The notes beneath the pieces are model-generated. The model was not told where the DNA came from. It did no database searches and saw only the letters and a list, made by a program, of their open reading frames with translations. Source: Sporosarcina psychrophila (lineage in GTDB: Bacteria > Bacillota > Bacilli > Bacillales_A > Planococcaceae). Taken from it: DNA of 64,000 nucleotides. The DNA lies in assembly GCA_020742515.1 (NCBI GenBank), contig DYWT01000092.1, positions 1 to 64,000 on the forward strand, in the 5' to 3' direction. A program made the translations under genes and the position numbers. Of this stretch, positions 53,910 through 63,158 are shown one piece after another (positions within the stretch are counted from its first letter, which is position 1; every line of letters starts with the position of its first letter).

Positions 53910-55346
53910 TTATTTATTCGCTTTGTGTACTTTCAATAACTTTCCTTTAACGGTTGTCGTTTTCATTTCATTCAACACTAACTTCCCTTTGCCGTTTAGT
54001 ATATCGATATATGTCACAGTGTCCTGGATTTTTATGATGCCAATGTCTTCTGCGGTTACGCCAGGGATATTTGTAATTGTACCGACAAAGTCAACTGCGC
54101 GAAGTTTTTTCTTTTTACCGCCATTGAAGTAAAGCTTCATGATATCTTTGTTCACTAATTCATTTTTATTCTTTTTCAATTCTGGCAGGCTTTCCAACTT
54201 TTCAGTGAAGGCTTCCTTTGCAGCGGAAACTGCTGCCTTTGAAGGTGCATTGCGCTGTTGAATCTCAAAACCGATATACGCTTCGATTTCATCTAGAAAG
54301 TGGTTTTCATTAGGCGTGACGAATGAAATCGCTTTTCCTCTTTTACCGGCACGTCCTGTTCTCCCTACTCTGTGCACATAACTTTCAGTCTCTACAGGAA
54401 GGTCATAATTGATAACATGCGTTATACTGTCGATGTCAATGCCGCGTGCAGCAACATCTGTAGCAACCAAGTAACGGAACTCACCGCGTTTGAATTCATC
54501 CATGACAGAGAAACGATCTTCCTGCATCATGCCCCCGTGGAGTTTATCGCAAGTGTAGTGCAGTTTTTCAAGTTGTTCAGTTACACTGTCTACCTGATCT
54601 TTTGTCCGGCAAAAAATAATACAGCTATCCGGGTTTTCGACTACAGTCACATCGCGCAGCAAGTCAAATTTCTGTGGATCCCGTACGATAATTAGTGAGT
54701 GGTCAATTTGATCCGTCAGTGTAACAGTTGAAGCGATCTCAATATTTTCCGGATTGTTCATATATTTACTACTTAGTTTCCCAATTTTTTCCGGGAGTGT
54801 CGCCGAGAAAAGCATAGTCGTTCTGTTTTTCGGTAATTTATTAATAATCGATTCAACTTGGTCAATAAAGCCCATATTTAGCATTTCATCCGCTTCATCA
54901 AGTACCAGATAGTCGATTTTATCAAGCACAAGTGAACCCCGCTCAATATGATCGAATACACGCCCCGGCGTTCCGACAACTACGTGGCATTTCTGCTTCA
55001 GCTCTTCTTTTTGATAAGCATATGGAGATTTCCCGTAGACAGCGGCAGCTTTAATACGCTTAAAACGGCCAATGTTCGTAATGTCTTCTTTGACCTGATC
55101 TGCAAGTTCACGTGTAGGTGTTAAAATTAGCGCCTGTGGTTTATTCTCGTCCCAGTTCACCATTTCACAGATGGGGATTCCAAAAGCTGCCGTCTTCCCG
55201 CTACCCGTCTGTGATTTAACTACTAAGTCATTTTTTTTTAGGGCCGCAGGAATCACTTTCTCCTGCACTTCAGTGGGTGAAGAATACCCAAGCCCGTCCA
55301 GCGCCCGTGTAATCTCCTTGCTTAAGTTATAATTTTGAAATGTCAT
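53910..55346 (-). CDS. dbpA: DEAD-box ATP-dependent RNA helicase DbpA (YxiN)
   Basis: RNA helicase for large ribosomal subunit assembly. Q-motif region ([16 protein letters not shown]), motif [12 protein letters not shown], Ia PTRELADQV, Ib [53 protein letters not shown] and [13 protein letters not shown] are intact. The C-terminal 75 residues ([35 protein letters not shown]) form the RRM-like DbpA domain that binds 23S rRNA hairpin 92. Length 478 aa equals B. subtilis DbpA/YxiN. Confidence 0.95.
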   Translation of the reverse strand: MTFQNYNLSKEITRALDGLGYSSPTEVQEKVIPAALKKNDLVVKSQTGSGKTAAFGIPICEMVNWDENKPQALILTPTRELADQVKEDITNIGRFKRIKAAAVYGKSPYAYQKEELKQKCHVVVGTPGRVFDHIERGSLVLDKIDYLVLDEADEMLNMGFIDQVESIINKLPKNRTTMLFSATLPEKIGKLSSKYMNNPENIEIASTVTLTDQIDHSLIIVRDPQKFDLLRDVTVVENPDSCIIFCRTKDQVDSVTEQLEKLHYTCDKLHGGMMQEDRFSVMDEFKRGEFRYLVATDVAARGIDIDSITHVINYDLPVETESYVHRVGRTGRAGKRGKAISFVTPNENHFLDEIEAYIGFEIQQRNAPSKAAVSAAKEAFTEKLESLPELKKNKNELVNKDIMKLYFNGGKKKKLRAVDFVGTITNIPGVTAEDIGIIKIQDTVTYIDILNGKGKLVLNEMKTTTVKGKLLKVHKANK

Positions 55347-55428
55347 TGTAATCAGCCTCTCATTCTAAGTGTATTATCTCACAAACAGGGACCATTCGTC
55401 AGTTAAGGGAGTATTATGATTTTTATTC

Positions 55429-55493
55429 CGAAAAGCGCTTGGAGTAATACACCAGTCCAAGTTAAAAAACTTATTCCTTCTTATCTTTAAAAA
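55429..55493 (+). repeat. Dispersed intergenic repeat, copy C
   Basis: AAAAGCGCTTGGAGTAATAC, ACCAGTCCAAGTTAAAAAAC, TTATTCCTTCTTATCTTTAA: a diverged copy of the units at 15998 (A) and 35541 (B), same strand, again between a gene end and the next gene. Confidence 0.55.
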
Positions 55494-55545
55494 ATCCCAT
55501 CATCCTTTTTAAAAGGATAACAGGAAGTTTCATTACTTACTTTCT

Positions 55546-56241
55546 TCAATAAGCTACTATACTTTTCTCATCTTCTAAAGACAGTACACCATCGGTCATG
55601 TTATAGATCTTGTCACAATAGCCAACGAGGCGGATATCATGTGTGACGACAATGGTCGTTGTATTTTTATTCTTGGTTTCATTTTTCAGAAGTTCCATCA
55701 CTTCATAGGCACGATCTGAATCAAGGGAAGCTGTTGGTTCATCAGCTAAAATAATAGATGGATTGCTGTATAGCGCTTTGGCGATTGCAACACGCTGACG
55801 TTCCCCCCCTGACAGATCTGCAGGGTATTTACCACGTAAATTGCCGATGCCCAAGTCCTCATATAATTCTTCCAATTCTTTTTTGGTCATATTTCCTTTT
55901 TTCACTTGGTCTAATAATTTCAACTGATTGGCCACTGTCAAGAATGGAACCAGGTTTGACGCCTGTAAGATGAAGCCGATTTCTTTCAGTCGGATCTTTG
56001 AGCGTTCCTTTTCGTTCAGCGCTGCTAAATTCTTATCATTGATGATGACATCTCCTGAAGTTGGTGAGAGAAGGCCGCCTACAATCGTAAGGAATGTGCT
56101 TTTCCCTGAACCCGATGGCCCAATAATTGCGATCAGGTCTCCTCTTTCAGCCAGGAAGTTCGTTTCCTTCATCGCTTCCACTTGTGTATGACCGCTGCCA
56201 AACGTCTTTTTGACTTGTTTTAATTCTAAAACTGCCATCAT
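55546..56241 (-). CDS. ABC exporter ATP-binding protein (MacB/LolD type)
   Basis: ATPase of an FtsX-type exporter. Walker [20 protein letters not shown]-loop FILQASNLVPFLTV, signature LSGGERQRVAIAKAL, Walker B SIILADEPTASLDSDRA and H-loop VVTHDIRLVGYCDKIY. 231 residues. It starts with an ATG touching the permease stop; the permease's last codons (ATA GGA GGA) supply its ribosome site, so translation is coupled. Related two-gene systems include HrtA (heme efflux) and antimicrobial peptide exporters. Confidence 0.9.
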   Translation of the reverse strand: MMAVLELKQVKKTFGSGHTQVEAMKETNFLAERGDLIAIIGPSGSGKSTFLTIVGGLLSPTSGDVIINDKNLAALNEKERSKIRLKEIGFILQASNLVPFLTVANQLKLLDQVKKGNMTKKELEELYEDLGIGNLRGKYPADLSGGERQRVAIAKALYSNPSIILADEPTASLDSDRAYEVMELLKNETKNKNTTTIVVTHDIRLVGYCDKIYNMTDGVLSLEDEKSIVAY

Positions 56242-57312
56242 TTATCCTCCTATCGCTTTCAATGGATCGATTCTAACTATGGTAAGGACTGAGAATACTG
56301 CGCCTGCGATAGCAACGATAACTAACACCAATCCATAGATAAGCATCGTTACAAGGTCAAAAGCGACAGGCACCGCGCTTGGTAAAAATGCTCCCGTTAA
56401 TAACGCCAATCCAAATCCGACAGCTACACCAATTGCTGCCAATATAAATGTCTGTGCGATGACCGAACGGGACAGATACCTATTAGAGATACCTTGTGCT
56501 TTCATAACACCAAACATACTTATTTTCTGTACTGTCAATACGTAAAGGAAGATTGCGACGATAACAGCTGAGATACCAAATAAGAAATAAATCATTAGAT
56601 TCAATGTCAAATTCTGTTCCGTGTAACCTGGTAAATTACGTATGAATGTCTCAATCTCAATTGCTTCAAGCGAATCATTCTGAGTAATAGCGGTCGCATC
56701 ACCTGTACGGACAACAATTCCATTTATACTTTCTTTGTTTAGATCGGCAGCTTCTCCGAATTTAACCCGTTGGAATGTGGAGAGGTCACCATAAAGTACT
56801 GGCGCGGCATTAAAACGTGCATTGTCTGTAAAACCTACGATTGTTAACACTTCTTCCGTGGAAGATAAGTGCAATTCATCCCCCAATTTGAAGCCTTCCT
56901 CTTTCAATGAATCACCTGCAATAACCTCATTCGCTTCAGAAAACGCTTTACCTTCCGTCACTGTTGGCATAATGAATTCATCTTTATGAATGCCAAAAAT
57001 AGAGACGTTTTTCTTTTCCTCACCATTGCCGGCAATGGCATTAATTTGACCGATTACAGCGATATCTTTGGCATCGACGTCGTCCACATCAGCAAGTGTC
57101 ATCGAGGATTGAGACATACTCTTATCGGACTCATCAGTTAAAACGATTGATGTCGCTTTCCATTTGTCGACGGATTCCCGATTCATATTTTCCAAGCCGT
57201 TTGCCAGACCGGATAGAAAGAATACTAAATAGGAAACGAGCATTAAGACGCCGATGATTAACGTAAATCGCAACTTATTCTTTTTAATTTCATTCCAAGC
57301 TAAAAACATCAT
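56242..57312 (-). CDS. ABC exporter permease, FtsX/MacB family
   Basis: A 356-residue membrane protein: one TM near the start (LRFTLIIGVLMLVSYLVFFLSG), a large extracytoplasmic domain of about 200 residues, then three TMs (LMIYFLFGISAVIVAIFLYVLTV, VIAQTFILAAIGVAVGFGLALL, LVTMLIYGLVLVIVAIAGAVF) and the terminal RIDPLKAIGG signature. The arrangement resembles HrtB-type heme or peptide exporters; the substrate is unknown. ATG 57312 follows AAAGGGA at 6 nt. No adjacent two-component system of the Bce type. Confidence 0.87.
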   Translation of the reverse strand: MMFLAWNEIKKNKLRFTLIIGVLMLVSYLVFFLSGLANGLENMNRESVDKWKATSIVLTDESDKSMSQSSMTLADVDDVDAKDIAVIGQINAIAGNGEEKKNVSIFGIHKDEFIMPTVTEGKAFSEANEVIAGDSLKEEGFKLGDELHLSSTEEVLTIVGFTDNARFNAAPVLYGDLSTFQRVKFGEAADLNKESINGIVVRTGDATAITQNDSLEAIEIETFIRNLPGYTEQNLTLNLMIYFLFGISAVIVAIFLYVLTVQKISMFGVMKAQGISNRYLSRSVIAQTFILAAIGVAVGFGLALLTGAFLPSAVPVAFDLVTMLIYGLVLVIVAIAGAVFSVLTIVRIDPLKAIGG

Positions 57313-57460
57313 TTCACATCCCTTTATTTTATCTATATACTTTGAAGCGGAAGCCCGAAGCAAATTTGAAGGAATTCTTTATTTCAATTTATATAGTAAT
57401 ATACCATAACTCTTCTCATAGTTGCTTTTTAAACAGCTTTGCAAGTTGCCTATTTTGCTA

Positions 57461-57501
57461 AAAAAACCGAGCACAGAAACCTCATGTTGATAAAGCTCGG
57501 C
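57461..57501 (-). terminator. Terminator of the stress-protein-26-like gene
   Basis: On the minus strand GCCGAGC pairs with GCTCGG and is followed by seven T; about 40 nt after the stop at 57542. Confidence 0.75.
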
Positions 57502-57541
57502 AAAGCAAAAGGTACCAGCTTTGAACGCCAGTACCTTATAC

Positions 57542-57955
57542 TTAAAGTTCAATTATATGCGGCTCCTCACCTTTTTTATTCATCAATCGGATTGTCACCG
57601 GTTCCACTCTGAGTATGACGAGATTGGGGTCTTCTGGTCCACTAAACCAAGGTTTCATATGTTCATTCCATACTTTTTCCTTTAAGCTATCATCATCTGT
57701 AATACTGACAGTTCCTTCAATTTCTAAAAAATCGTCGCCGAAACCTTCTCCCTCGTAGCCGATTAATATATGTGTGTGGGGATTCGCTTCAAGTTCTTCT
57801 ACCTTTTGCGTTTTTTTCGAAGTTGCTGTATAAAGCGTAAATTCGTCATTGAAAAACGTCATGTACCGCGTATGAGGCTTATTTTGTTGAATCGTCGCCA
57901 TCGTGCCGACGAAGCTTTCCTTTAAGATTTTTAGTGCTGTTTCTTTTGCATTCAT
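57542..57955 (-). CDS. Pyridoxamine 5'-phosphate oxidase family protein (general stress protein 26-like)
   Basis: A small FMN-binding split-barrel protein: FVGTMATIQQNKPHTRYMTFF, FTLYTATSKKTQKVEELEANP, HILIGYEGEGFGDDFLEIEGT and PNLVILRVEPVTIRLM. Length 137 aa agrees with the YdaG/GS26 group of Bacillus, induced by general stress; enzymatic role unknown. ATG follows GGGAG. Single gene. Confidence 0.88.
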   Translation of the reverse strand: MNAKETALKILKESFVGTMATIQQNKPHTRYMTFFNDEFTLYTATSKKTQKVEELEANPHTHILIGYEGEGFGDDFLEIEGTVSITDDDSLKEKVWNEHMKPWFSGPEDPNLVILRVEPVTIRLMNKKGEEPHIIEL

Positions 57956-58060
57956 AATGATCTACTCCCTTTTTTCAATGTTATTAGAGTTTACCTCTCT
58001 TAGCAGGAACTTAAACAACATTGAAGGAAGTAGAAATACAGTGGTCAAGGAAGTGATAGT

Positions 58061-58522
58061 ATGAGTTTGGCGAAGAAAGGATTTAAAATTACAGTTATAT
58101 ATGGAGTAATCTCCGGTTTGTTTTTAGCAGCATTGCTGAAACTTGTGGAACTGACGACTCGCTTAAAAGTTTACACACTGTTATTAAACGTCGATTATAT
58201 TCCTTTTGTCAACACGGTAGCTTTCCCAGAATTAATCGAACTAGGTTTCCATCTAATTGTCTCCATAGCATTGGCGGTTAGTTTATATCTGTTGATAATT
58301 TATAGAAAGATTCAAAACGAAAAACAACTCATTCTCATATGTACTGCTGTCTGTTTCATCATAGGAGCCGCTCTCTTCCCTACGACAGCTTTCTCAGACC
58401 GAACGCCCGACTCCACGAGTATGCCTTCCTTTGCATATTGGATTGCAGGACACATACTTTATGGGTACTTATTAGGGGTATTGTTTGCCAGACAAATCAA
58501 TCAGTGGAAAGTTAGGTTCTAA
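58061..58522 (+). CDS. Four-helix integral membrane protein, unknown function
   Basis: A 153-residue protein with four clear hydrophobic segments (ITVIYGVISGLFLAALLKLVE; LGFHLIVSIALAVSLYLLII; QLILICTAVCFIIGAALFPTT; YWIAGHILYGYLLGVLFARQI). No family recognised. GAAGTGA lies before the ATG. It stands between convergent and same-direction neighbours without operon links. Confidence 0.7.
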   Translation: MSLAKKGFKITVIYGVISGLFLAALLKLVELTTRLKVYTLLLNVDYIPFVNTVAFPELIELGFHLIVSIALAVSLYLLIIYRKIQNEKQLILICTAVCFIIGAALFPTTAFSDRTPDSTSMPSFAYWIAGHILYGYLLGVLFARQINQWKVRF

Positions 58523-58556
58523 GTTAACTTAAAACCCTACTTTCCGTTGATATCCA

Positions 58557-59531
58557 TCATGGGATAAGTACTAGTTTCCCCATTGTTTTTCTTCCTTGCA
58601 ACAGTCGATGTACATCTGCTGCCTCCTCTAAACGATAAGTTCCGCCAATTGTTAGCTTTAACTCGCCGCTTTCAATAAAACCAAGTAATTCCTTGAAACT
58701 AGCTTGATACATATCATAATTACGCATGATTTGCGGCAGGAAAAATCCAATCACCGATTGATTGCGACGCATTAATTCACCTGCGTAAAGGGCCGACTGT
58801 TCACCGCTCGCTGCACCAAATACAACAATCCGTCCAAATGGAGCCAGGCATTTAAGTGTATTGCGGAATATATCCCCGCCGACCATTTCAAGCGCAACAT
58901 CTACACCTTTGCCATCGGTCAGTTCACGGACTTTTAGTTCCCAGCCTTCTTCTGTGTAATTAACGAGATGATCTGCCCCCATTTCTTTTGCATGTGCCAA
59001 TTTCTCATCACCGCTTGCTGTCGCAATAATCTTGCCTGCCCCAAAGATTTTTGCCAGCTGGACTGCAATTGCACCAACTCCCCCTGCAGCTGCATGTACA
59101 AGAACCGTTTCCCCTTTTTGAAGGCGTCCCATTGTCTTCAAAATATGGTAAGCCGTTTGACCTTGTAGCGGCAACGCGACTGCACTTACAAAATCAACGC
59201 CGTCAGGTATAGGTGCGAGTGCCATCTCATGAATGGTCACATACGCAGCATATCCTGCCGATTCAATTAAAGCCACAACACGCATACCAGGTTTATAGCG
59301 TTTGACGTCTTTACCTACTTCCGTAATAACACCAGCAACTTCAGCCCCGGGAATGAACGGCAGCGGAGTCGGCACGACGTATTTCCCTTCGCGACGCGCT
59401 GTATCTGCATAGTTCACGCCAATCGCTTGCACTTCGACTAACACTTCTTGATCACCAATTACTGGTTTATCAATTTCTATTTGCTGTAACACATCCGCAC
59501 TTCCGTATTCTTCAAAAATAATTGCTTTCAT
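58557..59531 (-). CDS. Quinone oxidoreductase (zinc-independent MDR family)
   Basis: NADPH-dependent reductase of the medium-chain family without the zinc ligands. GroES-like half: FIPGAEVAGVITEVGKDV. Nucleotide site: VLVHAAAGGVGAIAVQLAKIFGA (AxxGGVG), typical of QOR, with IATASGDEKLAHAKEMGAD following. C-terminus GKLVLIP. 324 residues. It follows the acyl-CoA dehydrogenase gene by about 15 nt in the same direction, so belongs to that operon and may reduce an enone or quinone there. Confidence 0.9.
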   Translation of the reverse strand: MKAIIFEEYGSADVLQQIEIDKPVIGDQEVLVEVQAIGVNYADTARREGKYVVPTPLPFIPGAEVAGVITEVGKDVKRYKPGMRVVALIESAGYAAYVTIHEMALAPIPDGVDFVSAVALPLQGQTAYHILKTMGRLQKGETVLVHAAAGGVGAIAVQLAKIFGAGKIIATASGDEKLAHAKEMGADHLVNYTEEGWELKVRELTDGKGVDVALEMVGGDIFRNTLKCLAPFGRIVVFGAASGEQSALYAGELMRRNQSVIGFFLPQIMRNYDMYQASFKELLGFIESGELKLTIGGTYRLEEAADVHRLLQGRKTMGKLVLIP

Positions 59532-59545
59532 CTATAACTTCCCCC

Positions 59546-61315
59546 TTAAGATATATATTGCTTAGATTTGTTAATTGCTTTAGCAATATCCCTTTTTGTT
59601 TGTATCGAGCCTTCTCGTGCAAGCTCACTCAATCGATTCATTACATCAGCAAGTGTTGTCTTACGTTTTTCACCCGTCGTCATGCCTGAAATCACTTTAC
59701 GTGCCCTCATTTCAACTTCTAACAGCAAGTCGTCAATCAAGGCTTCTGACAGCTTCACCTTAAGCAACGATTTTTCTCTCCCATTTTTTGCGAGTGATTT
59801 TTCACTCCGTAATACAGCAGATTCAGCAGCGTAGAGCGCAATTGCAATGTCAGCCAGTTTCAAGAGAGTTTCCTGCTCATCTACAATACGAGATTGGAAC
59901 GTTTCATAGGCAAGTCCAAAGGTGAGTAAAAACACATTGCGTATTGTTTGGATTGCTTTCTTTTCACGAGCGAGTCTTTCGTTTGCTAATTTAATAGGCT
60001 GTTTTAGCTCAGCACCTGCCTGCGCAACAAGTGTTTGAAGTGAGGTTGTACCTTTTCCCGCCTGCTGTAAAAGTGTCATCGGTATTAGCAGGCGATTGAT
60101 TTCATTCGTTCCTTCGAAAATACGATTAATACGTGAATCCCGATACACTTGTTCAACATTATACTCTTTTATAAAGCCATAACCACCATGAAGCTGCAGC
60201 GATTCATCGGCAACGTAATCAAGTGTTTCAGATCCGTAAACCTTGCATACAGCGGCTTCAACTGCATACTCTCTCATACGACTTGCAATAAGTTTAATAT
60301 CGCGAGACTCATTTAATTCACCTAGTGCCTCTTCCAGATAGGAAGCAGTGCGGTATTGAAGCGACTCCGACGCATAAATACGTATTGCCATATCCGCGAT
60401 TTTTTCTTCCGTAGCTGTAAATGATGCAATCGTTCTGCCAAATTGTTGCCGTTCATTTGTATAATCAAGTGCTAATTTCAAACTGTACTTTGCCGCCCCT
60501 GTGCAGGCAGAACCGAGATTGAACCGACCCAAATTCAGTACGTTCAATGCAATATGATGCCCTTTTCCGATTTCACCTAATACATTTCGGACAGGCACTT
60601 CGCAGTTTTCAAAAAACACTGCTGTCGTTGATGAACCTTTAATACCCATCTTCTGTTCTTCCGGTCCAAGTGCTAAGCCCTGAAAGTCCTTTTCAACGAT
60701 GAATGCCGTGAACGCCGTACCACCTACTTTTGCATAGACAATGAAAGTATTGGAAAATGAAGCATTTGTAATGAACATTTTTGTGCCATTCAAGATATAG
60801 TGTGTTCCCTCTTCATTCAAAATTGCTGTCGTCGTCGCGGCTAATGCATCAGACCCCGCGGATGGTTCAGTGAGACAGTAAGCTCCGATAAATTCACCAG
60901 ACGCCAGTTTCGGCAAATACGTTTCCTTTTGCCATGTTGACCCGAAATACGTAATCGGCAACGTTGCGATGCATGTATGATTCGAATGCGCAACGCTATA
61001 TCCGCCTGCAGCGCCGACAATTTCACCTATGAGTCCCTTTGTGATTTTATCGAGACCAAGTCCGCCATACTTCTCAGGAATACTATGGGCAAGTAAACCC
61101 AGTTCTCCCGCTTTCCCAAGGAGCAACCTGACAAGTTCGAAGTCTCCTCCTTCTATTTGGTCGTTGTGGGGCCTTACTTCTTTTTCAATGAACTTCCTGG
61201 CGGTCTCTGCAATCAGTAAGTGTTCAGGTGTGAAGTCCTCTGGAGTAAAAATAGTTTTATGCTGCGAAGAGCTGTGTAATAATGAAGCACCGCGATAGGT
61301 TAGTTGATCAGTCAT
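59546..61315 (-). CDS. Acyl-CoA dehydrogenase (FadE/VLCAD-like)
   Basis: FAD enzyme introducing the alpha-beta double bond into an acyl-CoA. N-terminal helical domain (DFTPEHLLIAETARKFIEKEV), substrate motif AYCLTEPSAGSDALA, FAD strand MFITNASFSNTFIVYAKVGG, RQQFGRTIASF, LQLHGGYGFIKEYNVEQVYRD and the catalytic base Glu in NRIFEGTNEINRLL. About 200 extra C-terminal residues match the 594-aa FadE of B. subtilis. I choose ATG 61315 (AAGGAG 6 nt upstream), which overlaps the end of the comB-like gene by 8 nt. Fatty-acid chain length is undetermined; operon context suggests a special substrate. Confidence 0.92.
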   Translation of the reverse strand: MTDQLTYRGASLLHSSSQHKTIFTPEDFTPEHLLIAETARKFIEKEVRPHNDQIEGGDFELVRLLLGKAGELGLLAHSIPEKYGGLGLDKITKGLIGEIVGAAGGYSVAHSNHTCIATLPITYFGSTWQKETYLPKLASGEFIGAYCLTEPSAGSDALAATTTAILNEEGTHYILNGTKMFITNASFSNTFIVYAKVGGTAFTAFIVEKDFQGLALGPEEQKMGIKGSSTTAVFFENCEVPVRNVLGEIGKGHHIALNVLNLGRFNLGSACTGAAKYSLKLALDYTNERQQFGRTIASFTATEEKIADMAIRIYASESLQYRTASYLEEALGELNESRDIKLIASRMREYAVEAAVCKVYGSETLDYVADESLQLHGGYGFIKEYNVEQVYRDSRINRIFEGTNEINRLLIPMTLLQQAGKGTTSLQTLVAQAGAELKQPIKLANERLAREKKAIQTIRNVFLLTFGLAYETFQSRIVDEQETLLKLADIAIALYAAESAVLRSEKSLAKNGREKSLLKVKLSEALIDDLLLEVEMRARKVISGMTTGEKRKTTLADVMNRLSELAREGSIQTKRDIAKAINKSKQYIS

Positions 61316-62066
61316 CAATTGCTCCTTCCCCTTTCACAATCATTATTCCGTTATCAAATTCGGGTACAACGTCATTCATTCCTTTATCTGCGGAAAAGAG
61401 AATATCTTCCTCCTGATTCACTTTTATAAGCATTTGACCTGTTAAGGACGTTTTAAGTATTGAAACAGCATTTTCCTTATTTCCTCTATATAGATAAAGT
61501 GCGGCTTTTGCAGAATCAGTCAGTTCCCAGGAGTCACTTCGCTGTAGCAATTCATCAATAAAATAGCCTGCACCGAAAAAATCCTCCAAGGAAAGCTGTC
61601 TCATAGTTCCTGCACAAATTAAGATGATCGAATCATCCTTATGATCAGTTGCGACTTTTTTGGCAACAGCATGTCCGTTAACCAGTGAAGCGGCATATAC
61701 CTTCTTGGCGTTCGCGACAGTTCGAATGGCAACCGTGCCATTCGTTGTTGAAAGAATGATTGTTTTCCCTTCAGCCACTTGTTTAAGTTGGGTGGGAAGC
61801 GGATCGGCAAAGCCCTCGATGGTCAATCCATCAGATTCACCAGCAATAATCGTTGTCTTTTTTTCATGATTTCCGGCTACTTTTAATGCTTCCGCTTCGT
61901 CCATTACAGGAATAACTTCCTTTGCCCCATGGTTAAGAAGTGTGGCGATTGTCGTCGTCGCAAGTAAAATATCAAACACGACGGCCACTTTATTGTTATC
62001 AATCAGCTCTGGCAAAATAGCTTCTTTTTGAAGGATGACATGAAGTTTAGGTTGGGTTTTCATCAT
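61308..62066 (-). CDS. ComB-family 2-phosphosulfolactate phosphatase homologue
   Basis: A 252-residue Mg-dependent phosphatase-like protein. The ComB signatures are VAVVFDILLATTTIATLLNHGAKEVIPV, AGESDGLTIEGFADP, TIILSTTNGTVAI, ICAGTMRQLSLEDFFGAGYFI. In coenzyme M synthesis ComB removes phosphate from 2-phosphosulfolactate, and Bacillus YitC belongs to spore sulfolactate synthesis. Here it overlaps the upstream kinase-like gene by 1 nt (TAATG) and the acyl-CoA dehydrogenase by 8 nt, and no sulfolactate synthase is visible. A phosphatase on an acyl-CoA pathway intermediate is possible but inferred. Confidence 0.85.
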   Translation of the reverse strand: MMKTQPKLHVILQKEAILPELIDNNKVAVVFDILLATTTIATLLNHGAKEVIPVMDEAEALKVAGNHEKKTTIIAGESDGLTIEGFADPLPTQLKQVAEGKTIILSTTNGTVAIRTVANAKKVYAASLVNGHAVAKKVATDHKDDSIILICAGTMRQLSLEDFFGAGYFIDELLQRSDSWELTDSAKAALYLYRGNKENAVSILKTSLTGQMLIKVNQEEDILFSADKGMNDVVPEFDNGIMIVKGEGAIDD

Positions 62067-63139
62067 TATTTGGTCGTCCCGGTCATTGCTTGCTTCATAA
62101 GCGTCTCTACAAATTTATCCATATTAGCAAATCGCGGATCTTTTGTCTGCCCATTTTTATAGCGGTAAAAAATTTGTTGACAAATAACAGCCAGTTTAAA
62201 GTAAGCAAATGTACTATAGTAATTAATAGGTGTCATTTCACGGCCACTCTTTTCCGCGTAGCGAGCTATAAATTCGGCACGAGTAAAAAATCCTTTTTGA
62301 ATTGTAATCGGCGGTTTGCCAAGGCCGTTCAGTAACATAGAAGGATCATCTGCTTGCATCCAATAACTGAGGGCCGCCCCGACATCTGCAAGGGGATCTC
62401 CGACGGTCGCCATTTCCCAGTCAAACAATCCTGTCATCTCAGTATAATTAGGTGAAAACATCGCATTATTTAATTTAAAGTCATAATGAATGATTGTCGG
62501 TTCGGCTGATTCTGGCATATTCCCTTGAAGCCAGGCCGTTAATGCCGCGACTTCAGGAATGTCGGACGTCTTCGCTTTTTCATAACGCCCAATCCAGCCC
62601 TGCACTTGCCTTTCCAAGAAACCATCCGGCTTGACCATATCGGCAAGTGCAGTGTTTTTATAATCAATTGCGTGTAATTCAACGAGTTTATCGACCATGA
62701 TTTCAGATATTTTCCGTCCAATTTTTTCAGTCATTTCAGTACCATCCGGAAAATCGGTATCGAGAACAATGCCGCTCCTTCTTTCCATGATGAAAAATGG
62801 ACTGCCAGTAATGGATAGTTCATCCGAAAAAATAAGTGGCTTAGGTGCCGTATGAAAGACAGGATGAAGTGCTGAGAGCACATTAAATTCTCGCTCCATA
62901 TCATGTGCTTTTGCGGCAACAGGACCGAGTGGAGGACGTCTGAGCACTGCCTGCCAAGTTCCCATTTCGAGTTCGTAGGTTAAATTCGAATGACCCGATC
63001 CAAACTGGCGGATTTTCAGTTCTCCTTCAGGTAAACCCTCAATGCTTCTTCGAAGAAATTCAGTCAAGATTTCGGCATCCAATTCTTCCCCGCTTCGGAC
63101 AGGTATTGTATCTATACTCGTTTCTATCAACCTTTTCAC
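62066..63139 (-). CDS. APH-fold phosphotransferase (ACAD10/11- and LvaA-like kinase)
   Basis: A small-molecule kinase of the aminoglycoside phosphotransferase fold. N-lobe: RQFGSGHSNLTYEL and LRRPPLGPVAAKAHDM (ATP Lys replaced by the LRRPP signature typical of ACAD10/11 kinases), ERRSGIVL. C-lobe: catalytic IIHYDFKLNNAMF (HxDxxxxN) and metal Asp in GLFDWEMATVGDPLADVG. The IHYDFKLNN...DWE.AT.GDP set marks the acyl-CoA dehydrogenase-associated group, thought to phosphorylate 4-hydroxyacyl-CoA. The start may be GTG 63139 or TTG 63130. Followed by the comB-like gene with 1-nt overlap. Confidence 0.88.
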   Translation of the reverse strand: MKRLIETSIDTIPVRSGEELDAEILTEFLRRSIEGLPEGELKIRQFGSGHSNLTYELEMGTWQAVLRRPPLGPVAAKAHDMEREFNVLSALHPVFHTAPKPLIFSDELSITGSPFFIMERRSGIVLDTDFPDGTEMTEKIGRKISEIMVDKLVELHAIDYKNTALADMVKPDGFLERQVQGWIGRYEKAKTSDIPEVAALTAWLQGNMPESAEPTIIHYDFKLNNAMFSPNYTEMTGLFDWEMATVGDPLADVGAALSYWMQADDPSMLLNGLGKPPITIQKGFFTRAEFIARYAEKSGREMTPINYYSTFAYFKLAVICQQIFYRYKNGQTKDPRFANMDKFVETLMKQAMTGTTK

Positions 63140-63158
63140 TTCCTTTTTTTAGTATCTA

